Shown here: positions 28,161 to 35,934 of the stretch, piece by piece | How positions within the stretch are numbered: the first letter of the stretch is position 1 | How the letters are laid out: every line of letters starts with the position of its first letter | Assembly (NCBI GenBank): GCA_963695645.1 | Contig: CAVOHC010000012.1 | Coordinates: forward strand, 744,001 to 808,000 | DNA: 64,000 bases | Source of the DNA: DATBGO01 sp963695645 | GTDB lineage: Bacteria; Actinomycetota; Actinomycetes; Streptosporangiales; Streptosporangiaceae | Direction of reading: 5' to 3' | Notes under the pieces: generated by a model | Seen by the model: the letters and a program-made list of their open reading frames with translations, nothing else | What the model was told of the DNA's origin: nothing | Databases searched by the model: none | Made by a program: the position numbers and the translations under genes

Positions 28161-28249
28161 TCATCGGGCTGCGGCCGCCATGTTTGGGCTGCCGTCCGGA
28201 TATCCGTCGAGCATTTATGCACGCCCGCTCACGAGCGAAGGTGGTTTCG

Positions 28250-29482
28250 TTGAACCTTCTCAGTAAGAAAACAGCTCTGACTTCGATGGCCGCCGGGGTG
28301 GCCCTCCTAGTCGCGGCGTGCGGCAGCAGCGGCACGTCGAGCTCAAGCACCCCCAGCAGCAGTGCCAGCCCCAGCTCCGGCGCGGCAGCGCCGACAGTGT
28401 CGATCAGCGCCACCTCGTTCACCAGGGACTTCTCGGCCATGGGCCTGCTGAAGCCGATCACCGCCAAGGGCAAGGGCAAAGTCGGGGTCATCCTGCCCGA
28501 CACGGTCTCGTCCGCCAGGTACACCGAATTCGACGCGCCGTACCTCACCAAGGCTCTGCTGGCCGCTGGCCTGCCGGCCTCGCAGTTCTCGGTCCAGAAC
28601 GCGCAGGGCAGCGACGCCACCGAGCTGAGCCTCGCCCAGGCTGACATGACCAATGGCGCCAGCGTATTGATCATGGACCCGCTCGACTCCGGCGTCGGCG
28701 CCTCGATCGAGAAGGCTGCCGCAGCCAAGGGCGTGGCCGTGATCGACTACGACCGCCTGGTGCTCGGCGGCAGCCGCAAGTACTACGTCAGCTTCAACAA
28801 CGTCCAGGTCGGCCGCCTGATCGGCGGGGGACTGGTCAGCTGCGTCGCGGCCTGGCATGTCGCCAAGCCCAACGTGCTCGTCATGTACGGCGATCCCACG
28901 GACAACAACGCCACGCTGTTCGCGCAGGGCTACACCGCCGTCATGGCTCCGTTCTTCAAGTCAGGCAAGTGGGTCCAGGTGGGCAAGGCCGCCGGAACCT
29001 GGGACCCGCCCACCGCGGAGACCGAGTTCCAGGGCCAGTACACCGCGCACAAGAACATCAACGCCGTGCTGATGCCGAATGACGAGAACGCGGCCCCGGT
29101 CATCCACTACCTGCAGACACTGGGCGTCAAGGCCAAGACGTTCCCGGTGACCGGCCAGGACGCGACCCTGATCGGACTGCAGAACATCCTCTCCGGTTAC
29201 CAGTGCGGCACCGCCTACAAGCCGATCTACCTTGAGGCCCAGGCCGCCGCCGCGCTAGCGCTGTACGCGCGGGCCGGCCTGACGCCGCCGGCGGCGCTGG
29301 TCAACGGCACCACCATGGACACCAAGTCCCACGTCGCGGTGTCCTCGGTGCTCTTGACGCCGGAATGGGTGACGCCGTCGAATATGAAGAGCACGGTCAT
29401 CGCGGACAACTTCGTTCCCGCCGCGCAGCTGTGCGCCGGCAAGTACAAGGCTGCCTGCACGGCGGCAGGGATTACGGGGTAG
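28250..29482 (+). CDS. Sugar ABC transporter substrate-binding lipoprotein (XylF-like)
   Basis: Start is set at TTG 28250, preceded by AAGGTGG, giving a compact lipoprotein signal MNLLSKKTALTSMAAGVALL followed by the lipobox VAAC; in-frame ATG 28217 is the alternative. After a Ser-rich tether, the mature protein is a periplasmic-binding-protein type I fold (KVGVILPDTVSSARYTEFDAPYL, VLIMDPLDSGVGASIEKAAAAKGVAVIDYDR, VNVLPNDENAAP-like region, PVTGQDATLIGLQNILSGYQ), most like xylose-binding proteins. About 410 residues. It would deliver a pentose or similar sugar to the permease encoded at 30621-31754. The true ligand is not known. Confidence 0.9.
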   Translation: MNLLSKKTALTSMAAGVALLVAACGSSGTSSSSTPSSSASPSSGAAAPTVSISATSFTRDFSAMGLLKPITAKGKGKVGVILPDTVSSARYTEFDAPYLTKALLAAGLPASQFSVQNAQGSDATELSLAQADMTNGASVLIMDPLDSGVGASIEKAAAAKGVAVIDYDRLVLGGSRKYYVSFNNVQVGRLIGGGLVSCVAAWHVAKPNVLVMYGDPTDNNATLFAQGYTAVMAPFFKSGKWVQVGKAAGTWDPPTAETEFQGQYTAHKNINAVLMPNDENAAPVIHYLQTLGVKAKTFPVTGQDATLIGLQNILSGYQCGTAYKPIYLEAQAAAALALYARAGLTPPAALVNGTTMDTKSHVAVSSVLLTPEWVTPSNMKSTVIADNFVPAAQLCAGKYKAACTAAGITG

Positions 29483-29516
29483 CAATGGGCGCTCGGGACA
29501 CGAGAGGATCTTCTCA

Positions 29517-30419
29517 GTGGTAGCACCCGGCGCCGAGGATGGCACCCGGCCCGCATCCGCGGGCCGGGTGCCATCCGGCACAACCAGCAGCACGTCCGCC
29601 ACCGACACCTCGGATGCCCCGCTGCTGCGGCTGAAGGGCATCGGCAAGAGTTTCGGCCCCGTGAAAGCGCTGGCCGACATTGATCTTGACATCCCCATCG
29701 GCCAGGTAACCGCCATCGTCGGCGACAACGGCGCCGGCAAGTCGACCCTGATCAAGACCATCGCCGGCATCTGGGAGCCGACCAGCGGCGATCTGCTCTG
29801 GAACGGCAAGCGGGTGCACCTGCACGGCCCGAAGGACGCGACAGACCTCGGCATCGCGACCGTCTACCAGGACCTTGCGCTCTGCGACAACCTGGACATC
29901 GTGCAGAACATGATGCTTGGCCACGAGATGCGACGGTACGGCCTGCTCGACGAGGTCAGCATGGAGCTGACCGCGAAGCAGACGCTGGCGGACCTGCGGG
30001 TGACCACGGTGCGCTCGATCCGGCAGCCGGTCGGCTCGCTGTCCGGCGGGCAGCGTCAGTCGGTCGCGGTGGCCAAGGCGGTGATGCTCGAAGCCAAGCT
30101 CGTCATCATGGACGAGCCGACCGCGGCGCTGGGCGTCTCGCAGACCGAGCTCGTCCTCGACCTGATTGGCCGGCTGCGCGACCGCGGCCACGCGGTCATC
30201 GTGATCTCGCACAACCTGACCGAGGTGTTCCAGGTCGCCGACCGGGTGGCAGTCTTGTATCTCGGCCGGCTCGCGGCGACGGGACCGGCCGCCGAATTCG
30301 ATACCCAGTCCGTCGTGGACCTGATGACCACAGGCGCTTCCGCCCGCCTTGGCGGCGCGAACGGCAACTCAGGCGAGCCCGCGCCGTCACGCGGTCGTGG
30401 CAGCGGCACGGAAGGCTGA
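29517..30419 (+). CDS. Sugar ABC transporter ATP-binding protein (single-domain XylG/FrcA type)
   Basis: The 300-residue protein has one nucleotide-binding domain: Walker A GDNGAGKST, Q-loop VYQDLALC, signature LSGGQRQ, Walker B LVIMDEPTAALG and H-loop ISHN. It resembles the ATPase domain of the kinase fusion closely, sharing QDLALCDNLD. The GTG start at 29517 follows GAGAGGA by 10 bases; the first 30 residues are low-complexity and overlap a strong hairpin, so a later start such as GTG 29568 is possible. It lies between the binding-protein and permease genes and should energise import as a dimer. Confidence 0.93.
   Translation: MVAPGAEDGTRPASAGRVPSGTTSSTSATDTSDAPLLRLKGIGKSFGPVKALADIDLDIPIGQVTAIVGDNGAGKSTLIKTIAGIWEPTSGDLLWNGKRVHLHGPKDATDLGIATVYQDLALCDNLDIVQNMMLGHEMRRYGLLDEVSMELTAKQTLADLRVTTVRSIRQPVGSLSGGQRQSVAVAKAVMLEAKLVIMDEPTAALGVSQTELVLDLIGRLRDRGHAVIVISHNLTEVFQVADRVAVLYLGRLAATGPAAEFDTQSVVDLMTTGASARLGGANGNSGEPAPSRGRGSGTEG
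29537..29576 (+). promoter_or_regulatory. Perfect 18-bp stem-loop at the start of the ATPase gene
   Basis: GGATGGCACCCGGCCCGC (29537-29554) is exactly complementary to 29559-29576, with the tetraloop ATCC. It lies 55 bases after the lipoprotein stop. In sugar-importer operons such structures often stabilise the upstream binding-protein mRNA and limit ATPase expression; that role is inferred here. Being inside the predicted codons 7-20, it also questions the annotated start. Confidence 0.8.
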
Positions 30420-30620
30420 ACCTATGTCATCCACACAGCGTGGCGTCGACAGGGCCCGCCAGAAGATGTAATCACCGCCACGGGCCCGGCGGCCGGCGAG
30501 GCAGCGACCGAAGAAGCGGCGATCGCCGGCGCGCCGGAGCTTGTTGCCGACTCGGTCGGCGAGTACGCCAAGATCTGGCTGAAGCGGATCAGGAGCGGCG
30601 AGAGCGGCGCGCTGCCCATC

Positions 30621-31754
30621 GTGATCGGCCTGATCGCGATCGTGATCTTCTTCCAGGCCAAGAACTCGCTGTTCCTGTCGGCGGGCAACCTCGTCAACCT
30701 GCTGATCCAGGGCGCCCCGTTCGTTTTGCTCGGCATGGCCGAGGTGTGGGTACTGCTGCTCGGCGAGATCGACCTGTCGGTCGGGTACAACGCGGGCGTC
30801 GGCGCCGTCGCTGCCCTCTGGGCGGTCTATAACCTGCCCTGGCCGATCGCCATCGTCATCGGGCTCGCCGTCACCGCCTTCTTCGGCCTGCTCTGGGGTG
30901 TGCTGATCACCAGCCTGGGCTTGCCGTCGTTCGTGGTCACCCTGGCCGGCCTGCTCGGCCTGGAGGGGCTGCTGCAGCTGATGGTCCCGCACACCGGGCA
31001 TGGCGCCGGCGGCTCGATCACCAACCCCAACAACATCTTTTACGACCTGACCGCAGGGAACCTGAGCCCGTTGGCCGGCTGGGTGCTCATGATCGTCGTC
31101 GTTGGCGTCGCGGGGCTGTTCATGATCATGCGTGACCGTCGCAGGCGTGCCAGCAACCTGGTGGCCCCGCCGCTCGGCGTCACGCTGCTCAAGGTCGCGG
31201 TGATGGCGGTCGCGGGCATCGTGGTGGTCCTCATCGGCAACACCGACCGCGGCGTCGGCGTCACGACGCTGCGCGGCGTGCCCTGGACCGTCCCCATCGT
31301 GCTAGGCGTCCTGGTGATTTACACCGTGCTGACCGGTCGGACCCGGTTCGGGCGCTATATCTACGCGATCGGCGGTAACGCGGAGGCGGCCCGGCGGGCC
31401 GGTGTCAACCTCGCCGGGGTCAGGACAGTGGCGTTCGGCTTCTGTGGCCTGACCGCGGGGATCGGCGGCATCATCTTCGCCTCGCGGCTGGATTCCATCG
31501 GCACCAACCTTGACGGCGGCCAGCTTGTGCTGTTCGCCGTGGCGGCGGCCGTTATCGGCGGCACCAACCTGTTCGGCGGCCGGGGCAGGATGCTGCACGC
31601 GCTGCTGGGCGGTCTCGTCGTCGCGACGATCTATAACGGCCTGAGCCTCATCGGGCTGAGCGCCGCCGCGACTGACATCGTCACCGCGATCGTGCTGCTC
31701 GCCGCGGTAGCCGTGGACACCCTGGCCCGGCGGAATAATCCAACCGCCAGGTGA
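30621..31754 (+). CDS. Sugar ABC transporter permease (XylH-like), N-terminus uncertain
   Basis: Membrane permease of the BPD_transp_2 family with about ten hydrophobic helices; conserved segments include SAGNLVNLLIQGAPFVLLGMAEVWVLLLGEIDLS and GGNAEAARRAGVNLAGVR. Coding sequence continues upstream of GTG 30621 in the same frame (ELVADSVGEYAKIWLKRIRS, as in homologues) back to the ATPase stop, yet no ATG, GTG or TTG occurs there. A well-placed ATG with GGAAGG at 30424 is in another frame and stops after 15 codons. A missing base between 30424 and 30471 would join them into one normal gene. The function as pentose-type permease partner is inferred from neighbours. Confidence 0.88.
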   Translation: MIGLIAIVIFFQAKNSLFLSAGNLVNLLIQGAPFVLLGMAEVWVLLLGEIDLSVGYNAGVGAVAALWAVYNLPWPIAIVIGLAVTAFFGLLWGVLITSLGLPSFVVTLAGLLGLEGLLQLMVPHTGHGAGGSITNPNNIFYDLTAGNLSPLAGWVLMIVVVGVAGLFMIMRDRRRRASNLVAPPLGVTLLKVAVMAVAGIVVVLIGNTDRGVGVTTLRGVPWTVPIVLGVLVIYTVLTGRTRFGRYIYAIGGNAEAARRAGVNLAGVRTVAFGFCGLTAGIGGIIFASRLDSIGTNLDGGQLVLFAVAAAVIGGTNLFGGRGRMLHALLGGLVVATIYNGLSLIGLSAAATDIVTAIVLLAAVAVDTLARRNNPTAR

Positions 31755-31763
31755 TGCGTCGCC

Positions 31764-31794
31764 AGCTCCCCGCGGCAGCAGACCGCGGGGAGCT
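31764..31794 (+). terminator. Terminator after the sugar transporter operon
   Basis: AGCTCCCCGCGG (31764-31775) and CCGCGGGGAGCT (31783-31794) form a perfect 12-bp stem with a 7-base loop, 10 bases after the permease stop. No U-tract, as is common in actinobacteria. Confidence 0.75.
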
Positions 31795-31865
31795 AGCGTA
31801 ACGGGCTAAGCGGCCACTTAGGCGGAATAGGCGCTGTGGCAGACTGGTTGGTGAGAGACAGTAAC

Positions 31866-31992
31866 GCGTGCTCCGGGGTCGGTGAAAATCCGAACCGGCG
31901 GTGATAGTCCGCGACCCGGCCGAGGCCATCGGCTGGCTGACCCGGTGGAATTCCGGGGCCGACGGTGAGAGTCCGGATGGGAGGAAGCACGC
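31866..31992 (+). ncRNA. FMN riboswitch (RFN element)
   Basis: Conserved RFN blocks are present: closing stem GCGTGCT (31866-31872) with AGCACGC (31986-31992), GGGGTCGGTGAAAATCCGAA, ACCGGCGGTGATAGTCCGCG, then CCGGTGGAATTCCGG, CCGACGGTGAGAGTCCGGAT and GGGAGGAAGCACGC. FMN binding should repress the downstream ribE-ribBA-ribH operon. This is a textbook aptamer in the expected place. Confidence 0.97.
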
Positions 31993-32051
31993 GCACGGCC
32001 GGGGCCCTGGCTGACGGGGCGTACGAGCCGTGCTAGCGCATCTGCGCGACC

Positions 32052-32086
32052 CCGGAGCCTGCGTGAGCAGATAGCTCCGGAGGAGG
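32052..32086 (+). promoter_or_regulatory. Shine-Dalgarno-masking hairpin of the ribE leader
   Basis: CCGGAGC (32052-32058) is complementary to GCTCCGG (32074-32080), whose last two bases are the start of the GGAGGAGG ribosome site (32079-32086), 7 bases before the ribE GTG. An upstream GCACGGC/GCCGTGC stem (31993-31999 with 32027-32033) starts at the base after the aptamer. With no terminator T-tract visible, control of translation initiation is the likely output. Confidence 0.6.
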
Positions 32087-32092
32087 ACGCGG

Positions 32093-32770
32093 GTGTTCAC
32101 CGGAATCGTTGAGGAACTGGGCGAGATCGTCGCCCTTGAGCAGCAGCCGGACGCCGCCCGGCTGACCGTGCGCGGCCCCCGGGTGAGTTCGGGTGCGTGC
32201 CGCGGCGACTCGGTCGCGGTCAACGGCGTCTGCCTGACAGTGGCTGCCATCTCGGACGGGACGTTCACCGCCGATGTGATGGGCGAGACGCTGAACCGCA
32301 CCGGGCTGGCCAGCCTTGTCCCTGGCGCCACGGTTAACCTCGAGCGGCCGGTGCGGCTGGACGGCCGTCTTGGCGGGCATCTGGTCCAGGGCCACGTCGA
32401 CGGCACCGGTGCCATCATCGAACGCAGGCCGGGCCCGAACTGGGATGTGCTGCGGATCGCGGTTCCCGGTGAACTGTTGCGTTATATCGCGCTTAAGGGG
32501 TCAGTAGCGGTGGACGGGGTGAGCCTTACCGTGTCCGCGATCAGCCCGTCCCCGGATCCCGTAGCGTCCGGCTGGCACAAGGCACCGGACCTGACCGGAT
32601 CGTGGTCTGTGAGCAACCCTGAGGTGCCCTGGTTCGAGGTCAGCTTGATTCCTGAGACGTTGCAGCGCACCACGCTCGGTGCCAGGCAGGCTGGCCATCC
32701 GGTCAACCTTGAGGTCGACGTGATCGCGAAATACGTCGAGAAGCTACTCGACGGGAGGGCCACGTCATGA
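32093..32770 (+). CDS. ribE: Riboflavin synthase (alpha chain)
   Basis: Dismutates two 6,7-dimethyl-8-ribityllumazine molecules to riboflavin. It begins MFTGIVEELG and shows the internal duplication of two lumazine-binding barrels (VAVNGVCLTV in the first, VAVDGVSLTV in the second; HLVQGHVDGTG). At 225 residues it is about 20 longer than typical because of an insertion after the second barrel motif (SPSPDPVASGWHKAPDLTG). GTG start with GGAGGAGG, under the FMN riboswitch. The stop overlaps the ribBA start (ATGA). Confidence 0.97.
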   Translation: MFTGIVEELGEIVALEQQPDAARLTVRGPRVSSGACRGDSVAVNGVCLTVAAISDGTFTADVMGETLNRTGLASLVPGATVNLERPVRLDGRLGGHLVQGHVDGTGAIIERRPGPNWDVLRIAVPGELLRYIALKGSVAVDGVSLTVSAISPSPDPVASGWHKAPDLTGSWSVSNPEVPWFEVSLIPETLQRTTLGARQAGHPVNLEVDVIAKYVEKLLDGRATS

Positions 32771-34248
32771 CCGCGGAACAGATCCAGCACCGCGCCGCCG
32801 AGACGCTGAGCACGCCGCAGGCAGGCGGCACCAGGCTGGACCCGGTTGAGCGTGCGATCGCGGACATCGCGGCAGGCCGGGCGGTCGTCGTGGTCGACGC
32901 CGCGAGCAGGGAAAACGAGGGCGACATCGTCTTCGCCGCCAGCAAGGCCACGCCGGAGCTGCTGGCCTTCACCATCCGCTACGCCCGCGGCCTGATCTGC
33001 GTGCCGATGCTCGGCGCGCACCTGGACAGGTTGCAGCTGCCGCAGATGACCAGTGACAACCAGGAGCACATGGGAACCGCGTTCACGGTGAGCGTAGATG
33101 CCCGAAACGGCAACACCACCGGGATCTCCGCGGCGGACCGGGCCAGGACGATCCGGGCCCTGGCCGACTCGGCCACCGAGCCCTATGAGATTGTCCGGCC
33201 TGGTCACGTCTTCCCGCTGCGCTACGCCGCCGGCGGGGTGCTGCGCCGGCCGGGCCACACCGAGGCGGCGGTGGACCTGGCCAGGATGGCCGGCCTGACC
33301 GAGGCCGGGGTGGTCGCCGAGATCTTCAACGACGACGGCACCATGGCCCGGCTTCCGGAGCTGCGCGCCTTCGCCGACGCGCACGCCCTCGCGCTGATCT
33401 CGATCGACCAGCTGATCAACTACCGCAGGCATTCTGAGCGCATGATCCGCCGGGTCGTGGAGACCCGGATGCCGAACGAGTTTGGCGAATGGCGGGCTCT
33501 GGGCTACCTGAACTCGGTGGACGGTACCGAGCACGTGGCGCTGGTGCTCGGCGAGGCGGGCGGGCCCGGCGACGCCGGGGCTGACGTGCTGGTGCGGATG
33601 CACTCGGAGTGCCTCACCGGTGACGTGTTCGGGTCCCGGCGCTGCGACTGCGGCGCCCAGCTGACCGCTGCGATGGCGGCGATCGCGGCCGAGGGCCGGG
33701 GGATCGTGCTGTACCTGCGCGGTCACGAGGGACGGGGCATCGGGCTGATGTCCAAGCTGCGCGCCTACCAGCTGCAGGACGGCGGGGCCGACACTGTCGA
33801 CGCCAACCTGGAACTCGGGCTGCCCGCTGACGCCCGCGAGTACTCCACCGGTGCGCAGATCCTCGCCGACCTCGGCGTCAGCTCGCTGCGGCTGCTCACC
33901 AACAACCTGGCCAAGGTTCAGGGGCTTTCCGGTTTCGGCATCGAGGTGACCGGCCGGGTCCCGCTGCCGGTCGCCCCGACGGCCGATAATCTGCGCTACC
34001 TGCTCGCCAAGAGGGACCGGCTGGGTCACAAGATCGACAATCTGTCGCCGCCAAACGGGCACTCGGCGGCCGGCTGGCCGGGCGCCGCGGAGCCGGTGGC
34101 GGCTGCCGTCCACCTCGCCGGCCCTGCGGCCGGCCGCGGCGGGCCTGCGGCTGGTCTCGGGGTGCCTGCGGCTGGTCTCGGGATGCCTGCGGCTGGTCTC
34201 GGGGTGCCTGCGGCTGGCCTCGGGGTGCCCGCCGCGGGGACGCGGTGA
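32767..34248 (+). CDS. ribBA: RibBA: DHBP synthase / GTP cyclohydrolase II
   Basis: Bifunctional riboflavin enzyme. The N-terminal RibB half (VVVVDAASRENEGDIVFAA, HVFPLRY, GHTEAAVDLARMAGL) makes dihydroxybutanone phosphate from ribulose-5-phosphate. The RibA half opens the GTP ring, with zinc cysteines CLTGDVFGSRRCDCGAQL and LRGHEGRGIGL. 493 residues against the usual 410-430, the excess being a C-terminal Ala/Gly tail built of VPAAGLG repeats. ATG start overlaps ribE; stop overlaps ribH (GTGA). Confidence 0.97.
   Translation: MTAEQIQHRAAETLSTPQAGGTRLDPVERAIADIAAGRAVVVVDAASRENEGDIVFAASKATPELLAFTIRYARGLICVPMLGAHLDRLQLPQMTSDNQEHMGTAFTVSVDARNGNTTGISAADRARTIRALADSATEPYEIVRPGHVFPLRYAAGGVLRRPGHTEAAVDLARMAGLTEAGVVAEIFNDDGTMARLPELRAFADAHALALISIDQLINYRRHSERMIRRVVETRMPNEFGEWRALGYLNSVDGTEHVALVLGEAGGPGDAGADVLVRMHSECLTGDVFGSRRCDCGAQLTAAMAAIAAEGRGIVLYLRGHEGRGIGLMSKLRAYQLQDGGADTVDANLELGLPADAREYSTGAQILADLGVSSLRLLTNNLAKVQGLSGFGIEVTGRVPLPVAPTADNLRYLLAKRDRLGHKIDNLSPPNGHSAAGWPGAAEPVAAAVHLAGPAAGRGGPAAGLGVPAAGLGMPAAGLGVPAAGLGVPAAGTR
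34144..34227. repeat. Four in-frame 21-bp tandem repeats at the ribBA 3' end
   Basis: Units of CCTGCGGCTGGTCTCGGGG plus two bases, encoding PAAGLGV or PAAGLGM, lie after the conserved GTP cyclohydrolase domain. One unit differs by a G-to-A change and one by T-to-C. Confidence 0.95.
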
Positions 34249-34736
34249 GCGGAGCGGGTCGCCCGGCAGGGCGGGTGGTGGCCGCGTCCGGGCTGCGCCT
34301 CGCCATAGCCGCCACCCGCTGGCACGCGGAGGTCACCGACAGCCTGGTGGAACGCGCCGTGTCGGCCGCATGCGCGGCAGGCGTCGCTGCGGCGCCGGTG
34401 GTACGAGTGCCCGGCGCCGTCGAGTTGCCGGTGGTCGCGGCGGAGCTGGCCGGTACGCACGATGCGGTGGCCTGCCTCGGCGCGGTCATCAGGGGCGGGA
34501 CGCCGCACTTCGAGTACGTGTGCCAGTCGGTCACCTACGGGCTGTCCCGGGTGGCGCTCGATACCGGCACGCCCGTCGGCAATGGCGTGCTCACCTGCGA
34601 CACCCTGGCTCAGGCGCTGGACCGCTGCGGCCTCGAGGCCAGCAGGGAGGACAAGGGCTGGGACGCGGTGGTCGCGGCGCTCGAGACGGCCCTGGTGCTC
34701 AGGTCGCTGCGGGGCGGCACTCCGCGGCACCTGTGA
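34245..34736 (+). CDS. ribH: 6,7-dimethyl-8-ribityllumazine synthase
   Basis: Condenses the RibB product with the ribityl-pyrimidine to give lumazine. The 163-residue chain has the family blocks IAATRWHAEVTDSLV, VRVPGAVELPV, LGAVIRGGTPHFEYVCQSV (catalytic His) and PVGNGVLTCDTLAQALDR. GTG start overlaps ribBA. ribD, needed for the pyrimidine branch, is not in this window, so the pathway here is incomplete and must be completed from elsewhere. Confidence 0.97.
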   Translation: MSGAGRPAGRVVAASGLRLAIAATRWHAEVTDSLVERAVSAACAAGVAAAPVVRVPGAVELPVVAAELAGTHDAVACLGAVIRGGTPHFEYVCQSVTYGLSRVALDTGTPVGNGVLTCDTLAQALDRCGLEASREDKGWDAVVAALETALVLRSLRGGTPRHL

Positions 34737-34799
34737 TCGCGTTAGGGGCCGTCCGGAACGTAATCTGAAGGCAAACCGAAATGCGCCGAGGTGACCAGC

Positions 34800-35924
34800 G
34801 TGCGAGACATCCTGGATTCGATAGCGAAGTGGTGGGATGCCGGCGACTCGTTCGGTCTTGCCACCGTCGTTCGCACCTTCAGCAGCGCGCCAAGGGAGCC
34901 CGGGGCATCGCTGGCTGTGTCGGCCGATGGTGAGGTCGTCGGGAGCGTCTCCGGCGGCTGCGTGGAAGGTGCCGTCTACGAGCTGGCCACGCAGGTGCGG
35001 GACAGCGGCCAGGCAGTCCTGCAGACCTACGGAGTGAGCGACGACGATGCCTTCTCGGTCGGGCTGACCTGCGGCGGGATCATCGATATCTTCGTCGAGC
35101 CGGTCGGCCAGCAGGCCTTTCCCGAGCTCGGTGAGGTAGCGGCCGCGGTGCAGTCAGGCACCCCGGTCGCAGTCGCGACGGTGATCGACGGGCCGGGCCA
35201 GGTCGGCGCCCGGCGGGTTTTGTGGGCGGACGGTGACCCGGAGCCGCGCTCATCGGGCACGCTCGGCTCCGGTGACCGGCTTGATCAGGCGGTGGACGAC
35301 GACGCGCGCGGCATGCTGGCCCAGGGGCTTACGGCGGTGCGCAGGTACGGTCCCGACGGGCAGCGGCGTCGGGATGAGCTCGGGGTGTTCGTTCAGTCGT
35401 TCGCGCCGCCGCCGCGGATGCTGGTCTTCGGCGCGATCGATTTCGCGGCCGCGGTGGCCAGAGAGGGCAAGTTCCTCGGCTACCGGGTGACCGTTTGCGA
35501 TGCGCGGCCGGTTTTCGCCACGCGCGCGCGCTTCCCCGACGCCGATGAGGTCGTGACCGACTGGCCGCACCGCTACCTGGCTGGGACCGCGGTCGACGCG
35601 CGGACCGTTATCTGCGTACTGACGCATGATCCCAAGTTCGACGTTCCGCTGCTCGAGGTGGCCCTCCGCACGCCCGCCGCATATATCGGTGCGATGGGCA
35701 GCAGGCGGACACATGATGACAGGCTGGCCAGGCTCCGCGAGGCGGGCCTGTCGGCTGCCGAGCTAGCCAGGCTCCGCTCGCCGATCGGGCTCGACCTCGG
35801 TGCGCGGACACCGGAGGAGACGGCCGTGGCCATCGCCGCCGAGCTCATCCAGCTCCGCTGGGGCGGCTCAGGACAACCGCTCACCACCACCACCGGGCGT
35901 ATTCATCACGGCCCGCGGCCGTAG
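34800..35924 (+). CDS. XdhC/CoxI family protein
   Basis: XdhC-type proteins bind and insert sulfurated molybdenum cofactor into xanthine dehydrogenase-like enzymes. Start is GTG 34800 (MRDILDSIAKWWDAGDSFGLATVVRTFSSAPREPG), preceded by CGAGG at proper distance, rather than the earlier in-frame GTG 34791. The N-terminal domain has GSVSGGCVEGAVYE and the cysteine motif LTCGGIIDIFVEP; the C-terminal Rossmann domain has MLVFGAIDFAAAVAREGKFLGYRVTVCDAR and YIGAMGSRRTHDDR. 374 residues. The enzyme it serves is not encoded nearby. mocA follows 10 bases downstream. Confidence 0.92.
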   Translation: MRDILDSIAKWWDAGDSFGLATVVRTFSSAPREPGASLAVSADGEVVGSVSGGCVEGAVYELATQVRDSGQAVLQTYGVSDDDAFSVGLTCGGIIDIFVEPVGQQAFPELGEVAAAVQSGTPVAVATVIDGPGQVGARRVLWADGDPEPRSSGTLGSGDRLDQAVDDDARGMLAQGLTAVRRYGPDGQRRRDELGVFVQSFAPPPRMLVFGAIDFAAAVAREGKFLGYRVTVCDARPVFATRARFPDADEVVTDWPHRYLAGTAVDARTVICVLTHDPKFDVPLLEVALRTPAAYIGAMGSRRTHDDRLARLREAGLSAAELARLRSPIGLDLGARTPEETAVAIAAELIQLRWGGSGQPLTTTTGRIHHGPRP

Positions 35925-35927
35925 GCT
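35922..35927 (+). promoter_or_regulatory. Leaderless-type -10 box for the mocA-like gene
   Basis: TAGGCT overlaps the xdhC stop codon and ends 7 bases before the GTG at 35935. No Shine-Dalgarno sequence lies between, so a leaderless transcript is possible in addition to read-through from xdhC. Confidence 0.35.
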
Positions 35928-35934
35928 GGCTTGC

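Noticed and set aside
28156..28728. Minus-strand open frame of 190 codons opposite the lipoprotein gene
   Set aside because: The plus-strand frame has a lipoprotein signal and sugar-binding fold; the minus frame is its shadow.
24100..32000. Possible mobile element carrying the accessory block
   Set aside because: No transposase, integrase, tRNA target site or terminal repeat was seen at either side, so only an unspecified insertion or replacement can be proposed.
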